Of a stretch of 19,829 bases of DNA, positions 1 to 7,420 are shown in pieces. Each line of letters begins with the position of its first letter. Within the stretch, counting starts at the first letter, position 1. Under the pieces are notes generated by a model that was not told where the DNA came from, did no database searches, and worked only from the letters and a program-made list of their open reading frames with translations. Source of the stretch: JBBSIN01 sp038232055 (GTDB taxonomy: Bacteria; Actinomycetota; Actinomycetes; JADGOV01); NCBI GenBank assembly GCA_038232055.1, contig JBBSIN010000047.1, forward strand, positions 1 through 19,829. Reading direction: 5' to 3'. Both the position numbers and the translations under genes were made by a program.

Positions 1-119
1 CGTCGCCCCCGTCCGCTCTCCCGGGGTTTCTTCTGCCGCTGGGGGGGGGCTCGTCGGGCGGCGGGCCGCGGGGCCGCGCCCCGCCCCCCCCCCCCACGCC
101 CCGCTCGAGGGAGGAAGTT
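1..119. other. Low-complexity, homopolymer-rich leader (no gene)
   Basis: This stretch has a run of nine G (41-49) and a run of twelve C (84-95) inside almost pure G/C sequence. No credible coding frame is seen. The last bases (about 107-117) form a purine-rich Shine-Dalgarno for the TadE-like gene. In related loci a small DUF4244/Flp-type pilin gene usually lies just upstream of TadE (family knowledge), but it is not recognisable here. A poor-quality contig edge is a likely explanation. Confidence 0.5.
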
Positions 120-527
120 GTGCTGACATGTCGGCGCGGCCGACCGGCCGCCGCTCGCCGCGACGCTGGCATGGTGACGGCCGAGACCGCCATCGTGCTG
201 CCGGCTCTGATGCTCGTGCTCGCTGGACTGCTGTGGGTTGTCGCGGGCGTCATGGGCCAGCTTCGCTGCGTCGATGCGGCGCGGGAGGGTGCGCGCGTAG
301 CGGCCCGGGGTGACGCCGAGGTGCGGGCGGTGGCGGCGGCACGACGGCTGGCCCCGACTGGTGCCGGAGTTCGTATCCGGCGTGGCGACGGTCTCGTGGT
401 GGTGACCGTCACCGCGCGGGTGGCGCCGTTCGGCGGCTGGGTCGGCCGGCTTACGCCGCTGCGGACCTCGGCCACCGCGGCCGTAACGGACGAATCCACG
501 CAGCTGTCCCGGAGCGTTGACCCGTGA
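120..527 (+). CDS. TadE-like pseudopilin-type protein
   Basis: The product is a 135-aa membrane-anchored protein of the TadE/TadG type, part of the Flp pilus/secretion apparatus found next to the DECH helicase in actinobacteria. A short basic leader ends in Gly17. It is followed by MVTAE and one hydrophobic segment (about residues 23-48), then the typical VDAAREGARVAARGD stretch. Gly at -1 and Glu at +5 match the class III prepilin peptidase site used on TadE/TadF proteins, so processing after Gly17 is inferred. The GTG at 120 was chosen because GGGAGGAAG (109-117) lies just upstream; an ATG at 171 would remove the leader. The stop overlaps the next start (GTGA), indicating translational coupling. 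Confidence 0.85.
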   Translation: MLTCRRGRPAAARRDAGMVTAETAIVLPALMLVLAGLLWVVAGVMGQLRCVDAAREGARVAARGDAEVRAVAAARRLAPTGAGVRIRRGDGLVVVTVTARVAPFGGWVGRLTPLRTSATAAVTDESTQLSRSVDP

Positions 528-937
528 CGACTGCGCCGCGGGTCCGGCGGCCGAGCCCGCAGGACGCCGACCGAGGTTCGGCGACCATCCTAGTGCTTGC
601 CCTCGCCATGGTGCTGGTGGTAGCGGCAGGTGGTGCGGCCCTGGTGGGCGCCGCGGTGACGATCCGTCACACCGCCGAGACGGCGGCCGACCTCGCCGCG
701 CTCTCGGCGGCGAGGGACGTCCTGCGTGGGGACGCGGCCGCCTGCTCGACGGCCCGCCGTGTTGCCGAGTCCAACGGCGCATCGTTGCGCACCTGCTCGG
801 TGAGCAACGAGGGCGCTGCCTCGCTCGTCGATGTCGTCGTGTCTGTTGAGGCCAAGGGCCCGCTCGCCAGGCTTCCGCCGGCATCCGCACACGCCAGGGC
901 CGGGCCCGTCGACCCGCTCTCCAGTGGAACTCCATAA
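524..937 (+). CDS. Helicase/secretion-neighbourhood TadE-like (TadG/Rv3654c-type) protein
   Basis: This is a 137-aa protein with an N-terminal DRGSATILVLALAMVL segment. That is the hallmark of the small TadE-like family annotated as 'helicase/secretion neighborhood TadE-like protein' (TIGR03816). One transmembrane helix spans about residues 19-43, followed by a TAETAADLAALSAARD stretch and an extracytoplasmic tail with two cysteines (about residues 75 and 91). It lacks the +5 Glu of its upstream partner. The GTG start overlaps the TadE-like stop by four bases, so the two are co-translated. It probably acts as a minor pseudopilin or assembly factor at the membrane; this is inferred from family and context. 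It is the last gene of its operon and faces a convergent minus-strand gene. Confidence 0.83.
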   Translation: MTTAPRVRRPSPQDADRGSATILVLALAMVLVVAAGGAALVGAAVTIRHTAETAADLAALSAARDVLRGDAAACSTARRVAESNGASLRTCSVSNEGAASLVDVVVSVEAKGPLARLPPASAHARAGPVDPLSSGTP

Positions 938-961
938 GGCGTCCATAGGCAGCGGATGCAC

Positions 962-977
962 GCCGGCGTAGGCCGGC
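962..977. terminator. Shared hairpin between convergent genes
   Basis: A perfect 6-bp stem (GCCGGC at 962-967 and 972-977) with a 4-base loop sits between the TadG-like stop (937) and the TAG stop (977-979) of the convergent minus-strand gene. There is no U-tract. It is a plausible bidirectional terminator by position only. Confidence 0.4.
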
Positions 978-1411
978 TACTCCCGCACTGGGCGGTCCGA
1001 CCGCTCCACGACAGTCCGGTCGCTAACCGGCTGCTGGGTCACGGTCCGGTCGCCCGGCTGTCCGTACGGCGAGACGGGTGCGCTGGCCCGGCTCTGGCGC
1101 TCCTCCTCCAGCTGGCGGGCGAGGCGCTCGTTCTCTGCGGCGAGGCTCTCCTTCTGGGACTCGGTCTCGCGGATAACCGAGCGACGGGCGACCCGCTTGC
1201 GTCGGCTGCGGGCAAGGCCGCCCAGCATGAGCCACAAACCGAGCGCGAGCACTAGGGCAGTGATCGCACCGGCCAGGAAGATGCCGCCCAGCGACAGGCC
1301 GGTCACCGTCTGCTGGAAGATCATTCCGTTCGTGCCGGTGGTGTTCTCGGCCACGATGTCGATGCCGACGACGGCTGCAATCACGACGAGGAGAAGTCCG
1401 AGGACCACCAT
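977..1411 (-). CDS. Small membrane protein with C-terminal coiled coil, unrecognised
   Basis: The function is not recognised. The 144-aa protein has two hydrophobic helices (about 1-20 and 38-66), so both ends are predicted on the same side of the membrane. A basic stop-transfer patch (RSRRKRVARR, about 68-77) follows, then a charged helical segment with heptad-like spacing (about 78-107) likely to form a coiled coil, and a Pro/Gln/Arg-rich tail. The two-helix plus coiled-coil plan resembles LapA-like/DUF1049-type small membrane proteins, but I cannot place it in that family. The ATG at 1411 is preceded by AAAGG about nine bases upstream. The four-copy 17-bp repeat lies just 5' of that site. 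It is read in the same direction as the helicase, about 110 bp downstream of it. Confidence 0.75.
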   Translation of the reverse strand: MVVLGLLLVVIAAVVGIDIVAENTTGTNGMIFQQTVTGLSLGGIFLAGAITALVLALGLWLMLGGLARSRRKRVARRSVIRETESQKESLAAENERLARQLEEERQSRASAPVSPYGQPGDRTVTQQPVSDRTVVERSDRPVRE

Positions 1412-1425
1412 GGGGAGGCACCTTT

Positions 1426-1493
1426 CGAGTGGAGATACCGATCGAGTGGACGTACCGATCGAGTGGACGTACCGATCGAGTGGAGATACCGAC
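1426..1493 (-). repeat. Four-copy 17-bp tandem repeat upstream of membrane-protein gene
   Basis: Four head-to-tail 17-bp units occupy 1426-1442, 1443-1459, 1460-1476 and 1477-1493. On the plus strand the consensus is CGAGTGGACGTACCGAT. The inner two units are identical. The outer two carry GA instead of CG at positions 9-10, and the last unit ends in C instead of T. The array lies in the 111-bp gap between the helicase stop and the minus-strand membrane-protein gene, and ends 14 bp before that gene's ATG. It would therefore be part of its leader. The 17-bp period is not a multiple of three, so it is not a peptide repeat. Confidence 0.95.
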
Positions 1494-1522
1494 TGGTCAG
1501 GAGGTACCCGCCGGAGCGGGCG

Positions 1523-3901
1523 TTACTCGACGTGCTCTCGCAGGCTCGCCACGGTAGCGCCGAGGAGTCGTTCCGCTGCGGATTTGTCCAGCGGAGCGTT
1601 GCCGTTCCCACACTTCGGGGAGTGCACGCAGGAAGGGCAGCCGTCCTCACAACGGCAGCTCGCGACGGCATCGCGGGTCGCGTGCAGCCAGCGGAGGGCC
1701 GCCGCGAACCCGCGCTCGGCGAAGCCGGCACCACCTGGCGCGCCGTCGTACACGAAGATCGTGGCGAGGCCGGTGTCCGGATGCATCGCCGTCGAGACGC
1801 CGCCAACGTCCCAGCGGTCACAGGTGGCCACCAGCGGCAGCAGCCCGATGGCGGCGTGCTCGGCGGCGTGGGCTGCTCCGGGTACGGTCGCGGCGCCGAC
1901 ACCGGCCGCCGCGAGCAGGGCCGGCGGCAGCGTCCACCACACCGCTCGGGTGCGAAGCGACCGCGCTGGGAGGTCGAGCTGCTGTTCACCGAGGACCTCG
2001 CCGCCGGGCACGCGGCGGCGCACGTAGCCGACGACCTGGGTGGTGACGCCGACCGTGCCGACGTGCAGGCTGACCCGGCCGGCGTCGGCCGGACCGCCGG
2101 TCGATCGCGACACGGCGACGACCGCGATGTCGGTGGTCCGGCGGGCCCACGTCGTGTAGTCGACGAGCGCCGGCTCTACGACGGCGACCGCGTCACCGAT
2201 CAGGTAGCTGCGGACGACGTACGTCTCTCCCTGATGGAGGTAGACCGCACCCTCGTGCACCGCGGAGTCCGCGCCGCCGGCATCGACGGTGCCCAGCAGT
2301 CGGCCGGTGCCGTCCTCGACGACCTGTACTGGCGGGCCGCCGCCACCGCGGATGTCGATGAGGGACGCCGCCCGCTCGCGCTGCGTCGAGTACCAGCCGG
2401 CTGCCCGCCGCCGCAGCAACCCGCGCCGCACCAGGCCGTCGAGCACGTCCGCGGCGCCTGCCCCGAATCGCGGCAGGTCTGCGTCGGTGATCGGGGCTTC
2501 CTGCGCGGCCGCGGCGAGGTGCGGCGCCAGAACGTAGGGATTGTCAGGGTCGAGCACCGTCGATTCGACAGGGGCGCCGAAGAGGGCGTCCGGATGGCGG
2601 AGGAAGTAGGTGTCGAGCGGGTCGTCGCGAGCGATCAGGACGGCGAGTGCGTCGGCTCCCCGCCGGCCGGCCCGGCCCACCTGCTGCCACAGGGACGCGA
2701 CAGTGCCCGGATATCCCGCGAGCACCACCGCGTCGAGACCGCGTACGTCGACGCCGAGCTCCAGCGCGGACGTGGCGGCGAGTCCGAGCAGTCGACCGGT
2801 CCGCAGGTCGGCCTCGAGCCGGCGCCGTTCCTCGGGCAGGTAGCCACCCCGGTACGCCGCCACGCGGGCGGCCAGCTCGGGTGCCGCCTCGGCGAGCAAC
2901 CGCCGAGCGCCGAGCGCCACGCCCTCCGCGGCCTTGCGCGAACGCACGAAGGCCAGCGACGGCACCCCGTCGGCGACGAGGTCGGCCAGCAGGTCGGCCG
3001 CCTCCGCGGTAGCCGACCGCCGCGGTCCGTCCGGATCGGAAAGATCGGCCGGTCCTGGCTCCCACAGCACGACGTCGACCGCCCCGCGGGGCGAACCGTC
3101 GTCGACGACGGCCTCGACGTCCACGCCGACCAGCCGGCTCGCCGACGCGCCGGGCGAAGCGACGGTCGCCGAGGCCACCAGGAATGCCGGCTGCGCGCCG
3201 TACTGCTCGCACAGCCGCTGCAGCCGCCGCATGACGAGCGCGACGTGCGAGCCGAAGACCCCCCGGTAGTGGTGGCACTCGTCCACGACCACGTAGGCCA
3301 GCCGACGCCAGAAGCGCGCCCACCGGGCGTGCCCGGGCAGCATCGCGCGATGGAGCATGTCTGGATTGGTCAGCACCAGGTTCGCGTGCGCCCGGGCCCA
3401 GTCGCGCTCCACGATCGCGGTGTCGCCGTCGTACGCCGCGGCATACACCCCGGCGGCCGCTATCGCCCGGATTCCGGTGAGCTGGTCGGCAGCCAGCGCC
3501 TTGGTCGGGCACAGGTAGAGCGCCGTGGCGTTCCGGCCGGCGATTGCCGACAGCACCGGCAGCAGGTAGCACAGCGACTTCCCCGACGCCGTACCGGTCG
3601 CCGTGACGACCGAGCGGCCGGCCCAGGCGAGCTCGGCCGCCTGCACCTGATGCGACCAGGGCGTCTCGATGCCGCGGCGCCGCAGCTGCCCCATGAGCTC
3701 CGGAGGCACAAAGCTCGGCCATGGCGCCGGGCGGCCAATCCGTGCCGCGATCCGCTCGACGTGCACCACCCGCTCCGCGCGGCGCGGGTCGGCGCGGAGC
3801 CGGTCGAGCGGCGGGGCCGGCAGCGGAAGGGCGGACACGGGCGACCAGTGTCGCACCGCAGCGGGCTGCACGCCGTTCCGCAATGCCGCAAACCGGTGCA
3901 T
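1523..3901 (-). CDS. DECH-box superfamily 2 helicase (helicase/secretion neighbourhood; MrfA/YprA-like)
   Basis: The product is a 792-aa ATP-dependent nucleic-acid helicase. Walker A is TGTASGKS (102-109), PTKAL is motif Ia (132-136), DECH is motif II (207-210), SAT is motif III (244-246) and QQVGRAGRRG is motif VI (406-415). The C-terminal region carries a DUF1998/MrfA-type cysteine cluster (C749, C751, C755, C758, C764), expected to bind zinc. The architecture matches TIGR03817, 'helicase/secretion neighborhood putative DEAH-box helicase', a relative of Bacillus MrfA (YprA), which acts in mitomycin-lesion repair. The repair role here is inferred. The ATG at 3901 lacks an obvious ribosome-binding site; GTG codons within the first 25 codons are alternatives. 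It is divergent from bldG, an arrangement I recall from Streptomyces and mycobacteria. Confidence 0.92.
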   Translation of the reverse strand: MHRFAALRNGVQPAAVRHWSPVSALPLPAPPLDRLRADPRRAERVVHVERIAARIGRPAPWPSFVPPELMGQLRRRGIETPWSHQVQAAELAWAGRSVVTATGTASGKSLCYLLPVLSAIAGRNATALYLCPTKALAADQLTGIRAIAAAGVYAAAYDGDTAIVERDWARAHANLVLTNPDMLHRAMLPGHARWARFWRRLAYVVVDECHHYRGVFGSHVALVMRRLQRLCEQYGAQPAFLVASATVASPGASASRLVGVDVEAVVDDGSPRGAVDVVLWEPGPADLSDPDGPRRSATAEAADLLADLVADGVPSLAFVRSRKAAEGVALGARRLLAEAAPELAARVAAYRGGYLPEERRRLEADLRTGRLLGLAATSALELGVDVRGLDAVVLAGYPGTVASLWQQVGRAGRRGADALAVLIARDDPLDTYFLRHPDALFGAPVESTVLDPDNPYVLAPHLAAAAQEAPITDADLPRFGAGAADVLDGLVRRGLLRRRAAGWYSTQRERAASLIDIRGGGGPPVQVVEDGTGRLLGTVDAGGADSAVHEGAVYLHQGETYVVRSYLIGDAVAVVEPALVDYTTWARRTTDIAVVAVSRSTGGPADAGRVSLHVGTVGVTTQVVGYVRRRVPGGEVLGEQQLDLPARSLRTRAVWWTLPPALLAAAGVGAATVPGAAHAAEHAAIGLLPLVATCDRWDVGGVSTAMHPDTGLATIFVYDGAPGGAGFAERGFAAALRWLHATRDAVASCRCEDGCPSCVHSPKCGNGNAPLDKSAAERLLGATVASLREHVE

Positions 3902-3917
3902 GGTTAGATCAGGGGAA

Positions 3918-3935
3918 TCCGGCCCGGCGGCCGGA
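3918..3935. promoter_or_regulatory. Palindrome in helicase/bldG divergent region
   Basis: A perfect 7-bp inverted repeat (TCCGGCC and GGCCGGA with a CGGC loop) lies 17 bp before the helicase start, in the about 100-bp gap between the divergent helicase and bldG genes. A second imperfect GGCC-containing hairpin follows at about 3955-3974. Operator or mRNA-structure roles are guesses from position. In a G/C-rich gap, chance palindromes are not rare. Confidence 0.3.
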
Positions 3936-4002
3936 CGATTGGTTTCACATCCCTGTCGGCCACAACGGCCCCGACTTCGTCTCTTCCGAGCTGGAGGACC
4001 GC

Positions 4003-4353
4003 GTGGACCTGTCCCTGTCGACCCGGACCGAGGGCGAGCCGCCGAACCAGCGCACTGTCGTCGTCGTGGGCGGCGAAATCGACGTCTATACCGCGCCGAA
4101 GCTTCGCGAGCAGCTCATCGACCTCGTGTCCAGTGGCCACTACCATCTGATCGTCGACATGGAGAACGTCGACTTCCTCGACTCCACCGGACTCGGCGTG
4201 CTCGTCGGCGGCCTCAAGCGGGTCCGCGCGCACGATGGCTCGCTGCGCCTGGTCTGCACCGAGGAGCGCATCCTCAAAATCTTCCGGATCACCGGCCTGA
4301 CCAAGGTGTTTCCGATCCACTCCTCCGTCGAGGAGGCCGTCGCCGCCGAGTGA
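4003..4353 (+). CDS. bldG: Anti-sigma factor antagonist BldG (STAS domain)
   Basis: This 116-aa single STAS-domain protein strongly resembles Streptomyces BldG (113 aa as I recall). It shares the MDLSLSTRT start, GGEIDVYTAPKLREQL, FLDSTGLGVLVGGLKRVRAH and ERILKIFRITGLTKVFPI blocks. Ser61 in DSTGLG corresponds to the regulatory phosphorylated serine (Ser57 in S. coelicolor). Unphosphorylated antagonist binds the anti-sigma factor and frees a sigma factor; in Streptomyces this controls morphological differentiation and antibiotic production. The GTG at 4003 was chosen because GGAGG (3993-3997) lies five bases upstream and it gives the exact family N-terminus. The open frame extends upstream but that part does not look like BldG. 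The next gene starts at or just after its stop, as expected for a partner-switching pair. Confidence 0.95.
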   Translation: MDLSLSTRTEGEPPNQRTVVVVGGEIDVYTAPKLREQLIDLVSSGHYHLIVDMENVDFLDSTGLGVLVGGLKRVRAHDGSLRLVCTEERILKIFRITGLTKVFPIHSSVEEAVAAE

Positions 4354-4364
4354 CGGCGTGGTCC

Positions 4365-4871
4365 ATGGCTGTCGTCGAAGTCCGATTCAGCGCGCTGCCC
4401 GCCCATGTGCGGACGGCGCGGCTCGTGGTGAGTGCGGTAGCGCGCCGCTGCGGTGTGGCCGAGGAGCTGCTCGACGAGGTTCGCTTCGCCGTCGGGGAGG
4501 CTTGCGCCCGCGCTGTCGACCTCCATCGCCGGTTTGCCCCCCAGGACGCGGTGGTGCTCGAGCTCGCGGATGGTGTCGGCCGCTTCGGCGTGACGGTCAT
4601 CGATGCGGCGCCCAGCGGGGCGGAGGTGACCGACATCGCGGCGGGTGAGATCGGCTCCGGGATCTTCGACCCCGCGTCCATCGCGGATGCCGTGCCGCGT
4701 CAGCCCGACGGCACGTCGTCGGACCCGACGCTCGACTTCCTGCCCGCCGGTTTCGGGTTGGCGGTGATCCGCGGCCTCGTCGACGACGTCGACATCGCGT
4801 CGGCCGGCGGCGGCTCCGGTACGACGGTCCGCATGTCGTGGCCGGTCGCGTCCCAACCGCTGCGCGGGTAG
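4365..4871 (+). CDS. BldG-partner anti-sigma factor, HATPase_c-like
   Basis: The 168-aa protein resembles the SpoIIAB/RsbW-type ATPase-like anti-sigma factor encoded directly after bldG in Streptomyces (SCO3548-type). Recognisable blocks are an N-terminal VEVRFSALPAHVRTAR, a degenerate N-box EVRFAVGEACARAV (38-51), a poorly conserved G1 region around D80, and a G2-like PAGFGLAVIRGLVDDV (127-142) followed by GTTVRM. The canonical N-box Asn is Arg49, so ATP/Mg handling may be altered. The ATG at 4365 gives the family-like N-terminus. An in-frame GTG at 4350 overlaps the bldG stop as GTGA and is a good alternative start five codons upstream. It presumably sequesters a sigma factor until released by BldG; kinase activity on BldG is uncertain. 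Confidence 0.87.
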   Translation: MAVVEVRFSALPAHVRTARLVVSAVARRCGVAEELLDEVRFAVGEACARAVDLHRRFAPQDAVVLELADGVGRFGVTVIDAAPSGAEVTDIAAGEIGSGIFDPASIADAVPRQPDGTSSDPTLDFLPAGFGLAVIRGLVDDVDIASAGGGSGTTVRMSWPVASQPLRG

Positions 4872-4915
4872 CTCCCCCTTCCGGGACCATCCGCCGAACA
4901 ACGTCCGTGATCACG

Positions 4916-4921
4916 TACACT
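4916..4921 (+). promoter_or_regulatory. Candidate -10 element (TACACT) for hppA
   Basis: TACACT fits the actinobacterial TANNNT -10 consensus and lies in the 147-bp gap between the anti-sigma gene and hppA, about 100 bp before the hppA ATG. No good -35 hexamer is seen. hppA could also be transcribed by read-through from bldG. Confidence 0.3.
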
Positions 4922-5018
4922 GCTGCCATTCGCCGGGCTGCTTCCCGTCACCGATTCCCATTCGCGACGCTGTCCCGGCCGTTTCGGTGCGCTCCCGTCC
5001 GCTCGAGGAGGACCTGAC

Positions 5019-7331
5019 ATGCCCCGGCTGCACACCGCTGCAGGATTGGCCGCAGACGGCGGCAACCTGGCCTCCATCGCCGGCGGGGACAAGACCCTGG
5101 TGTGGATCATCGCGGTCGTGGCGATCGCCGCCGTCGCTGTCGCCGCCGTCTTCGCCCGCGAGGTGCTGCGAGCCGATCAGGGCACCGAGAAGATGCGCGA
5201 AATCTCCCTCGCGGTACAGGAAGGCGCTTCGGCGTACCTCGCCAGGCAGTTCCGCACCCTCGCCGCCTTCGCGGTCCTGGTCTTCCTCCTGCTGCTCCTG
5301 CTTCCCGCCGACACGCAGGGCGTGCGGTGGGGGCGGTCCATCTTCTTCCTTCTCGGCGGGCTGTTCTCCGCCTTTGTCGGCTTCGCCGGCATGACGCTCT
5401 CGACCCGCGCCAACGTGCGGGTGGCCGCAGCCGCCCAGAGCTCCGGGTCCGACCGGTCGGTTCGGATCGCCTTCCGCTCGGGGGGCGTGGTGGGCATGCT
5501 CACCGTCGGCCTGGGCCTGCTCGGCGCGGCCGTCGTCCTCCTCCTGTTCAACAACCACGCTCCGCAGGTGCTCGAGGGCTTCGGCTTCGGTGGAGCGCTG
5601 CTCGCGATGTTCATGCGAGTCGGCGGCGGCATCTTCACCAAGGCCGCCGACGTCGGCGCCGACCTCGTCGGCAAGGTCGAGCAGGGCATCCCGGAGGACG
5701 ACCCGCGCAACGCCGCCACGATCGCCGACAACGTCGGTGACAACGTCGGTGACTGCGCCGGCATGGCGGCCGACCTCTTCGAGTCGTACGCCGTCACGCT
5801 CGTGGCCGCACTCATCCTGGGCCAGACCGCCTTCGGCGCCAAGGGCTTGGTCTTCCCGCTCATCGTCCCGATGATCGGGGTCGTCACGGCCCTGATCGGG
5901 GTCCTGGTGACCGCACCGAGGGCCGGCGACCGCAACGCGATGTCGGCGATCAACCGCGGCTTCTTCATCTCGGCGGTCATCTCGGCCGTGCTCGTCGCGA
6001 TAGCCTCGTTCGCCTACCTGCCGTCCTCGTTCGCCGACTTCGCCGGGACACCGGTCGAGAACATCTCCGGCAACCCGCGGCTCACCGCGCTCGGTGCCGT
6101 CGTCATCGGCCTGCTGCTGGCCAGCGGCATCCAGGTCCTCACCGGCTACTTCACCGAGACCAACCGCAAGCCCGTGCAGGACATCGGCCGCTCCTCGCTC
6201 ACCGGCGCCGCGACCGTCATCCTCGGCGGCATCTCCGTCGGTCTCGAGTCGGCCGTCTACTCGGCGCTGCTCATCGGCGGGTCCGTCTACCTCGCGTTCC
6301 TGCTCGGTCACGGGGTCGTCGTCCTCGCGCTGTTCTGCGTTGCGCTCGCCGGCACCGGCCTGCTCACCACGGTCGGCGTCATCGTCGCGATGGACACCTT
6401 CGGCCCCATCAGCGACAACGCGCAGGGCATCGCCGAGATGTCCGGCGACGTGCACGGCGCGGGCGCCGAGGTGCTCACCTCGCTCGACGCCGTCGGCAAC
6501 ACCACTAAGGCGATCACCAAGGGCATCGCGATCGCGACGGCCGTGCTGGCGGCGACGGCCCTGTTCGGGTCGTTCGCGACCTCGGTCCGCGAAAACGGTG
6601 TGAACAACTTCTCGCTGTCGGTCGACCAGCCCAACCTGCTCTTCGGCCTGATCATCGGCGCGTCGGTCGTCTTCCTCTTCTCGGGCCTGGCGATCGCCGC
6701 GGTCAACCGCGCTGCCGGACGCGTCGTCATGGAGGTGCGCGAGCAGTTCCGGAACAACCCCGGGATCATGGACTTCTCGGTCCGGCCCGACTACGCCCGG
6801 GTCGTAGACATCTGCACCAAGGACTCACTGCGCGAGCTGGCCACCCCGGGCTTGCTCGCGGTGCTGGCGCCTATCGCGGTCGGCTTCTTCCTCGGCTATG
6901 CGCCGCTCGGCGCCTTCCTCGCCGGGGCGATCGGCGCCGGCGTGCTGATGGCCGTGTTCCTGTCGAACTCCGGCGGGGCGTGGGACAACGCGAAGAAGCT
7001 CGTCGAGGACGGCAACTACGGCGGCAAGGGTTCCGAGGCGCACGCTGCGACGGTGATCGGCGACACGGTGGGCGACCCGTTCAAGGACACCGCCGGGCCG
7101 GCGCTCAACCCGCTCATCAAGGTGATGAATCTGGTCTCGCTGCTCATCGCCCCGAGCGTCGTCAAGTACGGCGTGCACGGGTCGGACGAGAACACCGCGG
7201 TCCGGATCGTCATCGCGGTCCTCGCGCTGGCCGGCATCGTGACAGCGGTCGTCGTCAGCAAGCGGCGGCCCGTGGAGTTCGGCCCCACCCCCGTGGGCGA
7301 CGAGATTCGCGAGCAGACCATCCCCGTCTGA
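5019..7331 (+). CDS. hppA: Membrane-bound K+-independent H+-translocating pyrophosphatase
   Basis: The product is a 770-aa polytopic membrane protein that couples PPi hydrolysis to proton export. Family signatures are DVGADLVGKVE (211-221, Mg-PPi binding), the nearby DNVGDNVGDCAGMAADLFE acidic block (about 237-255) and the C-terminal GDTVGDPFKDTAGPALNP block (from about 681). About 14-16 hydrophobic helices are visible. GNTTKA with Lys497 is the residue diagnostic of K+-independent H+-PPases; K+-dependent enzymes have Ala there (established knowledge). The ATG at 5019 has GAGGAGG at 5005-5011. The gene follows the bldG pair, an order I recall from Streptomyces. It supports pH/energy homeostasis and removes the PPi released by biosynthesis. 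Confidence 0.97.
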   Translation: MPRLHTAAGLAADGGNLASIAGGDKTLVWIIAVVAIAAVAVAAVFAREVLRADQGTEKMREISLAVQEGASAYLARQFRTLAAFAVLVFLLLLLLPADTQGVRWGRSIFFLLGGLFSAFVGFAGMTLSTRANVRVAAAAQSSGSDRSVRIAFRSGGVVGMLTVGLGLLGAAVVLLLFNNHAPQVLEGFGFGGALLAMFMRVGGGIFTKAADVGADLVGKVEQGIPEDDPRNAATIADNVGDNVGDCAGMAADLFESYAVTLVAALILGQTAFGAKGLVFPLIVPMIGVVTALIGVLVTAPRAGDRNAMSAINRGFFISAVISAVLVAIASFAYLPSSFADFAGTPVENISGNPRLTALGAVVIGLLLASGIQVLTGYFTETNRKPVQDIGRSSLTGAATVILGGISVGLESAVYSALLIGGSVYLAFLLGHGVVVLALFCVALAGTGLLTTVGVIVAMDTFGPISDNAQGIAEMSGDVHGAGAEVLTSLDAVGNTTKAITKGIAIATAVLAATALFGSFATSVRENGVNNFSLSVDQPNLLFGLIIGASVVFLFSGLAIAAVNRAAGRVVMEVREQFRNNPGIMDFSVRPDYARVVDICTKDSLRELATPGLLAVLAPIAVGFFLGYAPLGAFLAGAIGAGVLMAVFLSNSGGAWDNAKKLVEDGNYGGKGSEAHAATVIGDTVGDPFKDTAGPALNPLIKVMNLVSLLIAPSVVKYGVHGSDENTAVRIVIAVLALAGIVTAVVVSKRRPVEFGPTPVGDEIREQTIPV

Positions 7332-7342
7332 TTGGCCCGCCG

Positions 7343-7386
7343 CTGACCCGGCGAGGTTGACCCGGTCCCGCTGAGCGTTGACCCGG
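7343..7386 (+). repeat. Three short TGACCCGG direct repeats
   Basis: CTGACCCGG (7343-7351), TTGACCCGG (7357-7365) and TTGACCCGG (7378-7386) are spaced 14 and 21 bp apart, between the hppA stop and the next gene. TTGACC resembles a -35 hexamer and the repetition could be an activator or repressor site. The sequence is short and the function is unknown. Confidence 0.5.
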
Positions 7387-7408
7387 CTGGAAACGGGCCG
7401 GCGGCCAT

Positions 7409-7414
7409 TACCGT
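7409..7414 (+). promoter_or_regulatory. Candidate leaderless -10 (TACCGT) six bases before GTG start
   Basis: TACCGT matches TANNNT and is followed by exactly six bases before the GTG at 7421. This spacing puts the transcription start on the start codon, as in actinobacterial leaderless mRNAs. No strong Shine-Dalgarno competes. Confidence 0.4.
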
Positions 7415-7420
7415 GAGGGC

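Noticed and set aside
1426..1493. CRISPR array
   Set aside because: The 17-bp units are directly abutting with no spacers, and no cas genes are present. The same holds for 8028-8099.
1463..3907. Long plus-strand open frame (814 codons) opposite the helicase
   Set aside because: It is antisense to a helicase with all motifs in order. Its translation shows no recognisable domain; long antisense frames are common at this GC content.
4003..4365. Longer BldG and longer anti-sigma proteins from far-upstream starts (3721, 3669)
   Set aside because: The extra N-terminal sequence overlaps the divergent helicase or the bldG gene and matches nothing in these families. Internal starts with ribosome sites fit.
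4911..6455. Minus-strand open frame of 514 codons across hppA
   Set aside because: It is an antisense shadow rich in Asp/Glu/Gly/Arg from the complementary codon pattern, with no recognisable domain.
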